Part shown: in pieces, positions 30,019 through 38,719 of the stretch | How positions within the stretch are numbered: the first letter of the stretch is position 1 | Layout: each line of letters begins with the position of its first letter | Assembly (NCBI RefSeq): GCF_017052585.1 | Contig: NZ_JAFFHZ010000001.1 | Location: 2,365,001-2,429,000 of the forward strand | Length of the DNA: 64,000 nucleotides | DNA from: Paenibacillus apiarius | GTDB taxonomy: Bacteria; Bacillota; Bacilli; Paenibacillales; Paenibacillaceae | Direction: 5' to 3' | Made by a program: the position numbers and the translations under genes | Notes under the pieces: model-generated | Seen by the model: the letters and a program-made list of their open reading frames with translations, nothing else | Database searches by the model: none | What the model was told of the DNA's origin: nothing

Positions 30019-30056
30019 TTATCCTCGCACTGCTTGAACATGGTTGTATAACAATG

Positions 30057-30097
30057 CAAAGCGGCTTCTCCCGTTTCGGGCAGAGGCCGCTTTTTTT
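30057..30097 (+). terminator. prsA terminator
   Basis: Stem AAAGCGGC/GCCGCTTT with an inner CCCG/CGGG hairpin, and a T7 tail. Confidence 0.9.
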
Positions 30098-30190
30098 GAG
30101 GGTTATATTCATGAATTGGAGAAATGTAGGCATACTATAAGTAGTTTCCTGTGGACATCGTAAAAGGACAAGTCGAAAGAACTATACCGA

Positions 30191-30291
30191 TTCGACAAAA
30201 ACAGATACTAAAACCAATTAGTGCTAAAGGAATTGGACAAAATGTGAAAATTATGAGAAAATGAACTAAAAAGTTGTCGTTTGATGTCGAA
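30191..30291. promoter_or_regulatory. cluster of Spo0A-like boxes upstream of spoVT
   Basis: TTCGACA at 30191-30197 (0A box on the minus strand), TGTCGTT at 30275-30281 and TGTCGAA at 30285-30291. The last two are in the same orientation with a 10-nt period, the arrangement of a tandem 0A site. Confidence 0.45.
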
Positions 30292-30343
30292 AAATGTGAT
30301 TTTTTTTGCAACTTGGATGGCTTTTCCTACGTATCATGTGTAT

Positions 30344-30373
30344 GTATAAGAACTTGGGAGTAGTTGAATACTA
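30344..30373 (+). promoter_or_regulatory. sigma-G promoter of spoVT
   Basis: GTATA, 18 nt, AATACTA (one mismatch from CATACTA). The spoVT start is about 90 nt downstream. B. subtilis spoVT is a sigma-G gene. Apart from the terminator and the 0A-like boxes, the 30019-30463 gap shows nothing else. Confidence 0.7.
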
Positions 30374-30463
30374 TGGTCAGTGTTAGAATCCATACCGCAT
30401 CTCTCCTAATTAACAATAATACAGTAGACCTAAAATTACTTACGGAAAGCGGGGCAACCATTT

Positions 30464-31006
30464 ATGAAAGCTACTGGTATTGTTCGTCGTATTGATGACC
30501 TCGGACGTGTTGTTATTCCAAAGGAAATTCGCCGCACATTGCGGATTCGCGAAGGAGATCCACTTGAAATTTTTGTAGATCGTGATGGCGAAGTCATTCT
30601 AAAGAAATATTCCCCAATCGGAGAGCTAGGCGATTTTGCTAAGGAATATGCGGAATCTTTGTATGAGAGCACCGGTCATATTACGATGATTTCCGACCGC
30701 GATACTGTTATCGCGGTAGCAGGCGGTTCCAAGAAAGAATATTTGGACAAGCAAATCGGCATGCTGCTTGAAAATTGCATGGAAAACCGCAAGACAGTCG
30801 TCGAGACGAATTCAGGCAACTACGAAATCGTTAAAGACAATCAAGAACCATTCTCTTCGTTCGTAGTGGCTCCTATTGTAACGGGCGGCGACCCTATCGG
30901 CACAGTCGTGCTGTTGAATAAGGACGATAGTGTTAAAATGGCGCAAATGGAAATGAAAATGGCGGAAACGGCTGCTGGCTTCCTCGGCAAACAGATGGAG
31001 CAGTAA
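30464..31006 (+). CDS. spoVT: stage V sporulation protein T, forespore transcription regulator
   Basis: A 180-residue regulator of sigma-G genes. The N-terminal AbrB-type swapped-hairpin domain (about 1-52) is followed by a GAF-like domain (about 60-178) that forms the tetramer core. The N-terminus KATGIVRRIDDLGRVVIPKE is almost identical to the family consensus and clearly related to the AbrB gene at 10547-10801. The ribosome binding site is weak. A sigma-G promoter and a terminator bound the gene. Confidence 0.96.
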   Translation: MKATGIVRRIDDLGRVVIPKEIRRTLRIREGDPLEIFVDRDGEVILKKYSPIGELGDFAKEYAESLYESTGHITMISDRDTVIAVAGGSKKEYLDKQIGMLLENCMENRKTVVETNSGNYEIVKDNQEPFSSFVVAPIVTGGDPIGTVVLLNKDDSVKMAQMEMKMAETAAGFLGKQMEQ

Positions 31007-31025
31007 TCATATATCTGCATAGAAG

Positions 31026-31087
31026 AACTCCTGTACGAATAAGGTGCGCGTCTAGCGTGAAACCTTAATGGTGCGGGAGTTTTTTTA
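31026..31087 (+). terminator. spoVT terminator
   Basis: Outer stem AACTCCTG/CGGGAGTT with an inner ATAAGGT/ACCTTAAT arm, then T7. Confidence 0.78.
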
Positions 31088-31262
31088 ATAAAAAGAGGCG
31101 GTCATCCATGTACAATGGCCCTTATGTTCATTCTTCCATACAATCAGAAGGGTGTTCATTAGAATCTCCATGTGAGCCCCGACTTCTGAAGGCTTGGGAG
31201 GATAGAGCAAAGGAGCAATAACAGCGCTATATGACCCGCGTTGCGTACGGCGCTTCCCATCC

Positions 31263-31289
31263 TTGCCCCGTAACCGATTATGATATAAT
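31263..31289 (+). promoter_or_regulatory. extended -10 promoter of yabM
   Basis: TGATATAAT is an extended -10 with a perfect TATAAT; the best -35 is a poor TTGCCC 15 nt upstream. It lies 35 nt before the yabM start. No other feature is visible between 31088 and 31262. Confidence 0.5.
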
Positions 31290-31324
31290 ACGGTACGAAC
31301 GTTACAGAATGGGCGGGATGACAC

Positions 31325-33067
31325 TTGAATGAACGAAAATCCCGCACGGCGGGACAAGTCGTATCCGGTGCGCTGATATTAGGGTTGGCTACGGTCGTGT
31401 CGAAAGTAATCGGCACGTTGCAAAAGATCCCGTTGCAAAATATCGGGGGAGACGGTATTTTCGGTATCTATAATGCGGTATACCCGTTCTATGTTCTGCT
31501 TGTCGTCGTCGCTTCGGCCGGGATTCCGGTAGCGGTCGCCCGCTTGGTGGCGGAATGTGAGGCGGCCGGTGACGAACGGGGCTCGCGGCAGGTGTTGCAT
31601 GCGTCCTGTGCGCTAATGTCCGTTACGGGCCTTATAGGCTTCGCCGCGATGATGTCAGGAGCGGAAGCGATAGGCGGATGGATTGGCAACCGCCACACCG
31701 TGCCGGCGATCCAGAGCTCGGCATATGCGCTGCTCGTTATGCCGCTCGCCGCAGCCTTAAGAGGATATAATCAGGGGCGCGGGGAAATGAATTCGACAGC
31801 CGTGTCGCAAGTAATTGAGCAGACAGGCAGGGTGACGGTCATGATTGCGCTGCTGCTATATTATACAAGTCATGGTGCAGCAGATGAGACGGTGGCCGCA
31901 GGGGCCACGTTCGGATCATTTGCGGGCGGCGTGTGCGGTTTGCTGACAATGGGGATATACTGGTGGATAGAGCATCGCAAGCGGCCGAACCGCATGGCAA
32001 GGCAACGGAAAGACACTTTTGCCGCAGCCACAGATGAAGCTGTAACGGTTCATTCCGTGCAGCAAGGGGGACGGCAGCGACCGGATAGCGCCGTTGTTCT
32101 GGTTGGGCCTGCTTCACGCCGACAGGGGGGCGGGTCGCCCACGCTCTGGACTATGATGCGGCGTCTCGCCTGGACGGCTCTGCCGATCTGCCTTGGCGCA
32201 ATTGTGATGCCGGCCGTGAATGTGGTCGATGTGTTCACGGTGCCGCGCTTGCTGCTGGAGCAAGGCTTGAGCGAAGCCGGGGCGCTTGCGCAGTTCGGCA
32301 TATATAGCCGCGCGTTTCCGCTTGTGCAGCTTGTCACGATGGTCGCGGGTTCGCTTGCCGTCGGACTTGTGCCAACGGTAGCAGAGGCGGTACGGCGGCA
32401 GGATGAGCCGCAGCTCCGCGCAATCATTCAAGCGTCACAGCGCTGGGCGTGGCTGCTTGGCCTGGCCGCCACGGCAGGGCTCATCGCTCTGGCGGAGCCT
32501 ATTAACGTGGCGCTATACACGGATAACGCCGGATGGACGGCGTTCGTGCTGGTCGCTTCCACGGCGGTTAGCGGCGTCTTCCAAGCGGTTACCGCCGCTT
32601 TGATGCAGGGCATGGGCGCAGTCAGGGCCCCGGCGCTGCATCTGCTGGCCGCCGCTTGCGTGAAGGCGGCCATGAATGTGTGGCTCGTCCCGGCTTACGG
32701 CATTGCCGGGGCAGCCACTTCCGCGGCAGCGGCGCTCGCCCTCGCAGCGGCGCTGAATGCGCTCGCGCTGGCACGCGCCAGCGGCGTCGGCATCGCCGCC
32801 TGGGGGGCTCGCAGCGGACGGCTGGCGCTTGCCCTCGCCGGCATGGCCGCTGCCGTGTGGCTGGCTGCGGCGTTGCCAGCGTGGCTTGGCGCCAGCGGGC
32901 GCTCGGGCGCGGCGTTGGCTACGGCCGTCGGCGTGCCGCTCGGAGCGGCAGCATTCGCTGCGCTCGCTGCCGCGCTTGGCGCGGTAACGCCGCAGGAGCT
33001 CGCCACCGTGCCGCGCATCGGGCCGCGTCTGGCCGCATTCGCGTCACGTCTTGCGCGGCGCTCTTAG
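31325..33067 (+). CDS. yabM: MurJ/SpoVB-like polysaccharide flippase (YabM)
   Basis: A 580-residue protein with about 14 transmembrane helices, of the MOP/MVF oligosaccharide flippase superfamily that includes SpoVB and MurJ. The N-terminus (SGALILGLATVVSKVIGTLQ) and a polar loop of about 60 residues in the middle (about 218-275) are visible. It starts at a TTG after GGGATGA. The C-terminal third is strikingly alanine- and leucine-rich, and its DNA (32650-33060) is far more GC-rich than the rest. The cargo is unknown; a lipid-linked precursor is likely. Confidence 0.88.
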   Translation: MNERKSRTAGQVVSGALILGLATVVSKVIGTLQKIPLQNIGGDGIFGIYNAVYPFYVLLVVVASAGIPVAVARLVAECEAAGDERGSRQVLHASCALMSVTGLIGFAAMMSGAEAIGGWIGNRHTVPAIQSSAYALLVMPLAAALRGYNQGRGEMNSTAVSQVIEQTGRVTVMIALLLYYTSHGAADETVAAGATFGSFAGGVCGLLTMGIYWWIEHRKRPNRMARQRKDTFAAATDEAVTVHSVQQGGRQRPDSAVVLVGPASRRQGGGSPTLWTMMRRLAWTALPICLGAIVMPAVNVVDVFTVPRLLLEQGLSEAGALAQFGIYSRAFPLVQLVTMVAGSLAVGLVPTVAEAVRRQDEPQLRAIIQASQRWAWLLGLAATAGLIALAEPINVALYTDNAGWTAFVLVASTAVSGVFQAVTAALMQGMGAVRAPALHLLAAACVKAAMNVWLVPAYGIAGAATSAAAALALAAALNALALARASGVGIAAWGARSGRLALALAGMAAAVWLAAALPAWLGASGRSGAALATAVGVPLGAAAFAALAAALGAVTPQELATVPRIGPRLAAFASRLARRS

Positions 33068-33175
33068 CCTCGCGGCACAAGCGTTGCCTTGGCGGAGGCT
33101 GCCAGGCCATGAAGCCGCCTGGTGCGATTTCATTCAGGATAGGAACATGACCTTTATCATAAAGGAGGCATCATT

Positions 33176-34696
33176 ATGCCCGGTAATATTACGGTCGTCG
33201 GCCTTGGCTCCGGCGATGCCGGCCAGTTGACGCTGGCCGTATGGACTCTGCTGCAGCAATCTCCGCACATCTATGTGCGCACGGAGCATCATCCGGTTAT
33301 GTCTTTATTCGGGGAGCACGGAATTTCGTACCGCTCTTTCGATCGCATTTACGAGACACAGGAAGACTTTCCGTCCGTTTATGCCGAGATATGCCGTGAA
33401 CTGATGGCGTCGGCTGTTGCCAATCCGGAAAGCACGATTGTATATGCCGTTCCAGGCCATCCGATGGTGGCGGAAGCGACGGTCCAGCTGCTTAAGGAAC
33501 GCTGCCCCGATCAGGGGGTTGCGTTGAAGATTGTCGGCGGAGAGAGCTTTCTCGATCAGGCGTTCACAGCGCTCGGATTCGATCCGATTGAAGGCTTTCA
33601 ATTGCTGGATGCGTCAGGGCTTCAGCCTGCTGGCCTGAATCCACGGTTGCACACGGTCATCGGACAAGTGTATGATACGTTTACGGCTTCTGACGTGAAG
33701 CTAAGTCTGATGGAGATCTATCCGGATGACTACGAAATCACGGTTGGTCATGCGCTCGGTGTTGAAGGAATGGAGAAGATTGTGCGCGTGCCGCTTCATG
33801 AGCTCGATCATCTGGACGGCTACGGCAATCTGTCGCTCATCTGGGTTCCGCGCACAACGGATGATGCGGTGCGGAACCGCACGTTTGGCCGCCTGCACGA
33901 AATTGTGTCCATCCTGCGCAGTCCGGAAGGATGCCCGTGGGACCGGGAACAGACACATCAATCGATTCGGAAGAACCTTATCGAGGAAACGTATGAGGTG
34001 CTCGAAACGATCGACGAAGATGATCCGGCACATATGCAGGAGGAGCTCGGCGATTTGCTGCTGCAAATTATGCTTCATTCCCAGATGGAGGAAGAAACGG
34101 GCACATTCGGCGTGTACGATGTCATTCAGGGGCTGAATGAGAAGCTGATCTTCCGTCATCCCCATGTATTTGGGGACACGCATGCAGCGGATGCTGAATC
34201 GGCTCTCGGCAATTGGGAGCAGATGAAAGCGGAAGAGAAGCGCCGCAAAGGGATTGCAAGTGAAGCAGCATCCGTTCTGGACGGCGTGCCGAGAGATTTG
34301 CCGGCGCTGATGAAAGCCTACAAATTGCAGAAAAAAGCGGCTAAGGTCGGCTTTGACTGGGATCGTGTGGAAGATGTACTTGACAAAGTAGCCGAAGAAT
34401 TGCAAGAATTGCGAGAGGCGATTGCTTCGGCAGATTCGGCAGCTGGCGAAGCGGATAAGGATAAGCATATGATTCATGCGGCCGAAGAACTGGGCGACGT
34501 GCTGTTCGCGGTCGTTAATGCAGCACGCTTTATATCCGCGGATCCGGAAGAGTCGCTCACCCTCACGAACCGCAAATTTGTGCGCCGATTTAAATATATC
34601 GAAGAGCAGCTTCGTATAAACGGCAAATCTTTTGACCAAACTGATTTACTAGAAATGGAGCAGTGGTGGCAGGAAGCGAAGCGGCTCGAACCGTAA
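33176..34696 (+). CDS. mazG: nucleoside triphosphate pyrophosphohydrolase MazG with tetrapyrrole-methylase domain (YabN)
   Basis: A 506-residue two-part protein. Residues 1-220 form a tetrapyrrole-methylase-like domain (ITVVGLGSGDAGQLTL, VYAVPGHPMVAE). From about 240 it is a MazG NTP pyrophosphohydrolase with two MazG repeats, showing the metal motifs EETYEVLE and EELGDLLLQI, then EELQELRE and EELGDVLFAV. MazG removes aberrant NTPs and lowers ppGpp-linked stress. The fused architecture matches B. subtilis YabN. Confidence 0.94.
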   Translation: MPGNITVVGLGSGDAGQLTLAVWTLLQQSPHIYVRTEHHPVMSLFGEHGISYRSFDRIYETQEDFPSVYAEICRELMASAVANPESTIVYAVPGHPMVAEATVQLLKERCPDQGVALKIVGGESFLDQAFTALGFDPIEGFQLLDASGLQPAGLNPRLHTVIGQVYDTFTASDVKLSLMEIYPDDYEITVGHALGVEGMEKIVRVPLHELDHLDGYGNLSLIWVPRTTDDAVRNRTFGRLHEIVSILRSPEGCPWDREQTHQSIRKNLIEETYEVLETIDEDDPAHMQEELGDLLLQIMLHSQMEEETGTFGVYDVIQGLNEKLIFRHPHVFGDTHAADAESALGNWEQMKAEEKRRKGIASEAASVLDGVPRDLPALMKAYKLQKKAAKVGFDWDRVEDVLDKVAEELQELREAIASADSAAGEADKDKHMIHAAEELGDVLFAVVNAARFISADPEESLTLTNRKFVRRFKYIEEQLRINGKSFDQTDLLEMEQWWQEAKRLEP

Positions 34697-34881
34697 CCCG
34701 GGCGTGCAGCGGCCCTAATATTCTCTATTTTTCGCCAAAATATGAAAAAGTGCCGCAACCGGGAAGGAATTTTCTTAAAAAGCAAGAATACATACATGCA
34801 TTAAGTATTCCGCGGCTCAAGCGTCAGCTTGCAAGCCAACACACTCTATGAATGAATAAGAGGACTGGGAGGCCAATACAC

Positions 34882-35154
34882 ATGAACAAAACTGATTTGA
34901 TTACTAACATCTCTACAAAAAGCGGCTTGACTAAGAAAGACGTTGAATCCGTCCTGAACGGTTTCTTCGGCGAAGTAACAGACGCATTGTCGAAAGGTGA
35001 CAAAGTTCAACTGATCGGCTTCGGCACATTCGAAACTCGCAAACGCGCAGGCCGCACGGGCCGCAACCCGCAAACAGGCAAAACGATCGAGATTCCTGAA
35101 TCCGTCGTTCCAGCGTTCAAAGCGGGCAACAAACTTAAAGAAGCAGTAAAATAA
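34882..35154 (+). CDS. HU family DNA-binding protein
   Basis: A 90-residue HU protein that bends and compacts DNA as a dimer. It has the conserved KTDLITNIS start, IGFGTFETRKRAGRTGRNPQTG arm and a C-terminal AFKAGNKLKEAV helix. The ATG at 34882 follows GGGAGG; the in-frame ATG at 34852 lies upstream of it. It ends in TAATG, sharing one base with the rlbA start. It is not found between mazG and rlbA in B. subtilis. Confidence 0.95.
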   Translation: MNKTDLITNISTKSGLTKKDVESVLNGFFGEVTDALSKGDKVQLIGFGTFETRKRAGRTGRNPQTGKTIEIPESVVPAFKAGNKLKEAVK

Positions 35155-35432
35155 TGCGCCTGGACAAGTTCCTGAAAGTCTCGCGACTCATTAAGCGGCG
35201 TACCGTTGCGAAGGATGTGTCCGAACAGGGACGTGTAGTCTTGAATGGACGTGAAGCGAAGCCGAGCACGTCCGTTAAGGTCGGCGACGAGATAACGGTT
35301 CAATTCGGACAGAAGCTCGTCACCGTCCGCGTAGAGCGTCTCCAAGAGACGACGAAGAAAGATGAAGCCGCGGGCATGTACACGCTGCTGAAGGAAGAAG
35401 CCATTCCGAAATCGAACGACTTCGGCTGGTAG
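35154..35432 (+). CDS. rlbA: RNA-binding S4 domain protein RlbA (YabO)
   Basis: A 92-residue protein made of a single S4 RNA-binding domain (MRLDKFLKVSRLIKRRTVA, then NGREAKPSTSVKVGDEITV). It is related to Hsp15, which rescues 50S subunits carrying nascent chains; the B. subtilis protein binds ribosomes. Its start overlaps the HU stop by one base, so it is probably translated from the HU message. Confidence 0.9.
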   Translation: MRLDKFLKVSRLIKRRTVAKDVSEQGRVVLNGREAKPSTSVKVGDEITVQFGQKLVTVRVERLQETTKKDEAAGMYTLLKEEAIPKSNDFGW

Positions 35433-35452
35433 AAGCCATATGCATGACAAGA

Positions 35453-35502
35453 AGAAACGGTTCTTCCCTTTGCTGAAGGGAAGGGCCGTTTTGTGCGTTC
35501 CA
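35453..35502 (+). terminator. HU-rlbA terminator
   Basis: Stem AAACGG...TCTTCCCTT-TGCTG-AAGGGAAG...CCGTTT followed by TGTGCGTT. Confidence 0.75.
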
Positions 35503-35526
35503 GCATGTATCTAGCTAAATATGGTT

Positions 35527-35555
35527 TTGAAACTTGCGCCTGCATTCTCTATAAT
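35527..35555 (+). promoter_or_regulatory. sigma-A promoter of the queCDEF operon
   Basis: TTGAAA, 17 nt, perfect TATAAT. The preQ1 riboswitch starts about 40 nt downstream. Confidence 0.78.
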
Positions 35556-35597
35556 GAATAGCAACTGCATACACTCCGCGAGGACCATACCTTGCGG

Positions 35598-35632
35598 GAG
35601 AGGTTCGCAATCTCCCTCTATAAAAAACTAAG
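35598..35632 (+). promoter_or_regulatory. preQ1-I riboswitch
   Basis: AGAGGTTC-stem-CCCTCT followed by ATAAAAAACTAA is the compact preQ1-I aptamer, an H-type pseudoknot that binds pre-queuosine 1. It lies in the leader of queCDEF, the pathway making preQ1, so feedback repression is expected. The expression platform is not obvious: a GTTCAAAAA/TTTTTTTGAAC hairpin lies 33 nt further on. Confidence 0.93.
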
Positions 35633-35664
35633 GCTGACAGTATCCTACGGATCTAGTAGAGACA

Positions 35665-35700
35665 GTTCAAAAAGTGGTTTTTTTGAACGCTCACTAGTAT
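35665..35700. repeat. intergenic inverted repeat, copy 1
   Basis: GTTCAAAAA-GTGG-TTTTTTTGAAC followed by GCTCACTAGTAT. It resembles the element at 47258-47303, including the trailing CACTA. It sits between the preQ1 riboswitch and queC and could serve as a platform hairpin. Confidence 0.5.
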
Positions 35701-35865
35701 GTTTCCTTAGTGCTGTCTTTTTTGTGCTCTGCAAGTCCGGTTTTAACGAAGTCACTCATTTACACTTGTACTTGCAGCACATGCCTTTCGCCTTGTTCAA
35801 GAATGCAAGTATGCGGGCGCGTCCCGGTGATGGCAGACGAGGGAACAAGAAAGGATGAGAACAAT

Positions 35866-36612
35866 ATGACAACAGAGAATAATTACACCAATGTGCAGGG
35901 CTCCACTGACGCATGCACATGCGGCACCGGGAAGGTCGAGATGCCCGCGGAAAAGGCGGTGGTCGTCTTCAGCGGCGGTCAAGACAGCACCACGTGCTTG
36001 TACTGGGCCATGAAGCGCTTCGGCGAAGTGGAGGCGATTACGTTCGATTACGGACAGCGGCACAAGAGCGAGTTGGAATACGCGCAGCGGATTGCGGAGA
36101 AGCTGAACATCCCGCACCGCATTCTTGACATGTCGCTGCTCAATCAGCTGGCGCCGAACGCGCTGACGCGGGAAGATATTGACATCGCGCATGAGGAAGG
36201 GCAATTGCCGAACACGTTTGTCGAAGGACGCAACCTGTTGTTTTTTTCGTTCGCGGCGATCTATGGCAAGCAAATTGGCGCAAAGCATATCGTTACCGGT
36301 GTCTGCGAAACCGACTTTAGCGGTTATCCAGACTGCCGCGACATATTCGTCAAATCATTAAACGTTACGCTCAACCTGGCGATGGATTACGGCTTTGTCC
36401 TGCATACGCCGCTGATGTGGCTGAATAAAGCACAGACATGGCGTCTTGCCGATGAGCTCGGCGCATTCGACTTCGTGCGTACGGAAACGGTCACCTGCTA
36501 TAACGGGCTGCCTGGCGACGGGTGCGGCGAGTGTCCGTCATGCAAGCTTCGCCGAGCGGGGCTGGAAAGCTATTTGGCGGAACAACAGCAGGAAGAGGGG
36601 ATGAACGCATGA
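35866..36612 (+). CDS. queC: 7-cyano-7-deazaguanine synthase
   Basis: Makes preQ0 from 7-carboxy-7-deazaguanine, ammonia and ATP. The 248-residue protein has the PP-loop FSGGQDSTT (SGGQDS at 36-41) and zinc cysteines in [14 protein letters not shown]. The ATG at 35866 follows AAAGGATGAG. Compared with B. subtilis QueC there is a non-conserved N-terminal leader of about 25 residues rich in Thr and Cys, so a later start is possible but none is better placed. Next gene overlaps (ATGA). Confidence 0.94.
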   Translation: MTTENNYTNVQGSTDACTCGTGKVEMPAEKAVVVFSGGQDSTTCLYWAMKRFGEVEAITFDYGQRHKSELEYAQRIAEKLNIPHRILDMSLLNQLAPNALTREDIDIAHEEGQLPNTFVEGRNLLFFSFAAIYGKQIGAKHIVTGVCETDFSGYPDCRDIFVKSLNVTLNLAMDYGFVLHTPLMWLNKAQTWRLADELGAFDFVRTETVTCYNGLPGDGCGECPSCKLRRAGLESYLAEQQQEEGMNA

Positions 36613-37097
36613 GTGTGCCGGGACCGTTTCGCATTGTAGACAAGCTGCAGGCGTTAGGCACGGACATTTCACGGGAATCGCTGCGCTATCATCGCCATCG
36701 GGTGCTCGTAAGCAAGGAATTTACCTTTGATGCGGCTCACCATCTGCACGCCTATGATGGCAAGTGCAAAAACCTTCACGGCCATACGTACAAAGTCGTA
36801 TTCGGATTAAGCGGATTTGTGAACGAGATCGGATTGGCGCTCGATTTCGGAGACATTAAGGACATTTGGAAGGAGCGCATTGAACCGTATGTCGATCACC
36901 GTTATTTGAACGAAACGCTGCCTCTGATGAACACGACGGCGGAAAATATGGTTGTCTGGCTGTATGAGCAAATGGATGCTGCGCTGAATAAGGAACCGTA
37001 CGCGGATCGATGTGAAGGCGGTCGAGTGGAATTCGTGCGCCTTTATGAGACGCCAACAAGCTACGCCGAGGCCAGACGGGAGTGGATGTGCTCATGA
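36609..37097 (+). CDS. queD: 6-carboxy-5,6,7,8-tetrahydropterin synthase
   Basis: Converts dihydroneopterin triphosphate to 6-carboxytetrahydropterin. The 162-residue PTPS-family protein shows zinc ligands in [14 protein letters not shown] and NLHGHTY, and a C-terminal [11 protein letters not shown] motif. The start overlaps the queC stop (ATGA). About 30 extra N-terminal residues precede the usual family start. Confidence 0.93.
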   Translation: MSVPGPFRIVDKLQALGTDISRESLRYHRHRVLVSKEFTFDAAHHLHAYDGKCKNLHGHTYKVVFGLSGFVNEIGLALDFGDIKDIWKERIEPYVDHRYLNETLPLMNTTAENMVVWLYEQMDAALNKEPYADRCEGGRVEFVRLYETPTSYAEARREWMCS

Positions 37098-37819
37098 CGA
37101 TACCGGTGCTGGAAATCTTCGGCCCGACGGTGCAGGGGGAAGGCCTGCTTGTCGGCCAAAAGACGATGTTCGTGCGCACCGCCGGCTGCGATTACCGTTG
37201 TTCATGGTGCGATTCCTCCTTTACGTGGGATGGATCGGGGAAAGAAGACATTCGCCCGATGACGGCACAGGATATTTTCGGCGAATTGAACAGACTGGCT
37301 GCTGGGCGCTTTGAGCATGTCACCCTATCAGGCGGCAATCCTGCCCTGATACCTGACATGGGCGAGCTCGCCGATCTGCTGCATGCGCAAGGCATTCGCT
37401 CCGCAGTGGAGACCCAAGGCTCGCGTTGGCAGGAGTGGCTTATGCGCATTGATGATGTCACGCTGTCCCCGAAGCCTCCTAGCTCAGGGATGAATACAGA
37501 TTACGAGCGGCTGGATGACATTTTGAACCGGCTGTGGAACCGTTCCGAACGCAGAGGATTATGCTTGAAGGTAGTCGTATTCGACGAGCAGGACTTGCAA
37601 TATGCCATTGGCATCCATGAGCGGTATGCTGACATTCCATTCGTCCTGCAGACGGGCAACGACGATGTTCGCAGCTCCGATGATGAAGAGCTCATACGGA
37701 ATTTGCTGCGCAAATATGAATGGCTTATTGACCGCGCCGCCGCTGAACCGAGGCTGAATCGGGTTCGGGTGCTGCCGCAGCTTCATACGCTTGTATGGGG
37801 CAATAAGCGCGGCGTATAA
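37094..37819 (+). CDS. queE: 7-carboxy-7-deazaguanine synthase
   Basis: A radical-SAM enzyme that contracts the pterin ring to 7-carboxy-7-deazaguanine. The CxxxCxxC cluster is seen in GCDYRCSWCD (about residues 31-38), with the Gly-rich SAM motif in LSGGNPAL. The ATG at 37094 overlaps the queD stop (ATGA); the GTG at 37082 is an alternative. The 241-residue length fits the family. Confidence 0.93.
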   Translation: MTIPVLEIFGPTVQGEGLLVGQKTMFVRTAGCDYRCSWCDSSFTWDGSGKEDIRPMTAQDIFGELNRLAAGRFEHVTLSGGNPALIPDMGELADLLHAQGIRSAVETQGSRWQEWLMRIDDVTLSPKPPSSGMNTDYERLDDILNRLWNRSERRGLCLKVVVFDEQDLQYAIGIHERYADIPFVLQTGNDDVRSSDDEELIRNLLRKYEWLIDRAAAEPRLNRVRVLPQLHTLVWGNKRGV

Positions 37820-37865
37820 CACGAGGTAATATGAATTTACAAGAGAGTTCGAGAGGAGCTTACTT

Positions 37866-38357
37866 ATGGCAGGCAGAAATGAAGCGGAACTGCAGTTGCA
37901 CCAGCTCGGCGCCAAGACGGAATATCCGTCAGACTATGCGCCGAATGTATTGGAATCGTTTGACAACAAACACCCGCACCGTGATTACTTTGTCAAATTC
38001 AATTGTCCGGAGTTCACGAGTCTATGTCCAATGACAGGCCAGCCGGACTTCGCAACGCTGTATATAAGCTACATCCCCGATCGGAAATGCGTTGAGAGCA
38101 AAGCGTTGAAGCTATATATGTTCAGCTTCCGCAATCACGGCGATTTCCATGAAGACTGCGTCAACATCATTATGAACGATCTTATCGCCCTGCTCGATCC
38201 AAAGTATATCGAGGTATGGGGCAAGTTTACCCCGCGCGGAGGCATTTCCATCGATCCGTATTGCAATTACGGACGTCCGGGAACAAAGTACGAAGAGATG
38301 GCATCCTATCGGCTCATGAATCACGATATGTATCCGGAAAAAATCGATAACCGATAA
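37866..38357 (+). CDS. queF: NADPH-dependent 7-cyano-7-deazaguanine reductase
   Basis: Reduces preQ0 to preQ1, the last step before tRNA insertion. The 163-residue protein is the short, type I form. It has the catalytic Cys in [13 protein letters not shown], the substrate-binding [10 protein letters not shown] motif and [18 protein letters not shown] precedes the ATG. It completes queC-D-E-F under the preQ1 riboswitch. A small CGATTG/CAATCG hairpin follows the stop. Confidence 0.95.
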   Translation: MAGRNEAELQLHQLGAKTEYPSDYAPNVLESFDNKHPHRDYFVKFNCPEFTSLCPMTGQPDFATLYISYIPDRKCVESKALKLYMFSFRNHGDFHEDCVNIIMNDLIALLDPKYIEVWGKFTPRGGISIDPYCNYGRPGTKYEEMASYRLMNHDMYPEKIDNR

Positions 38358-38378
38358 CGATTGCGCAACAATCGGAGT

Positions 38379-38406
38379 TCTATTCTTCCGTCCCCTTCAT
38401 AAGCTA
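38379..38406 (+). promoter_or_regulatory. weak candidate sigma-E promoter of yabP
   Basis: CATAAGCT at 38399-38406 resembles the sigma-E -10; the upstream TTCTATT has a short 13-nt spacer. yabP/yabQ are sigma-E genes in B. subtilis. The match is imperfect. Confidence 0.3.
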
Positions 38407-38431
38407 GTGTTGAGAAGGAGGGGTACATGCT

Positions 38432-38719
38432 ATGATCGAATTATCGAAATCAACGGCCAAACGTCAGGAAGTCAAAATGCTGAACCGGAAGCTGCTTGAA
38501 ATTAGCGGTGTAAACAAAGTGGAGAGCTTCGACAGCGAAGAGTTCTTGCTGGATACCGAGTGCGGATTTTTGACGATACGCGGCCACAATTTGCATATTA
38601 AAAACTTAAGTCTCGAACAAGGCCTCGTCGCCATTGAAGGCACGGTCAACTCCCTGACCTATTTGGACGCGAACGCTCAAGATAAATCCAAGGGCTTCTT
38701 CGGGAAGTTATTCAAGTGA
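38432..38719 (+). CDS. yabP: sporulation protein YabP
   Basis: A 95-residue protein of the YabP family, needed with YabQ for spore cortex formation. It is hydrophilic and beta-rich, with the conserved FLLDTECGFLTIRGHNLHI. The ATG at 38432 follows AAGGAGGGG; a nearby ATG at 38429 is out of frame. The stop overlaps the yabQ start (GTGA), so they form a coupled pair. Confidence 0.93.
   Translation: MIELSKSTAKRQEVKMLNRKLLEISGVNKVESFDSEEFLLDTECGFLTIRGHNLHIKNLSLEQGLVAIEGTVNSLTYLDANAQDKSKGFFGKLFK

Noticed and set aside
34697..34881. Promoter for the HU gene
   Set aside because: Several AT-rich tracts exist but no pair of hexamers with acceptable spacing was convincing; a GGCTCAAGC/GCTTGCAAGCC fold lacks a T-run.
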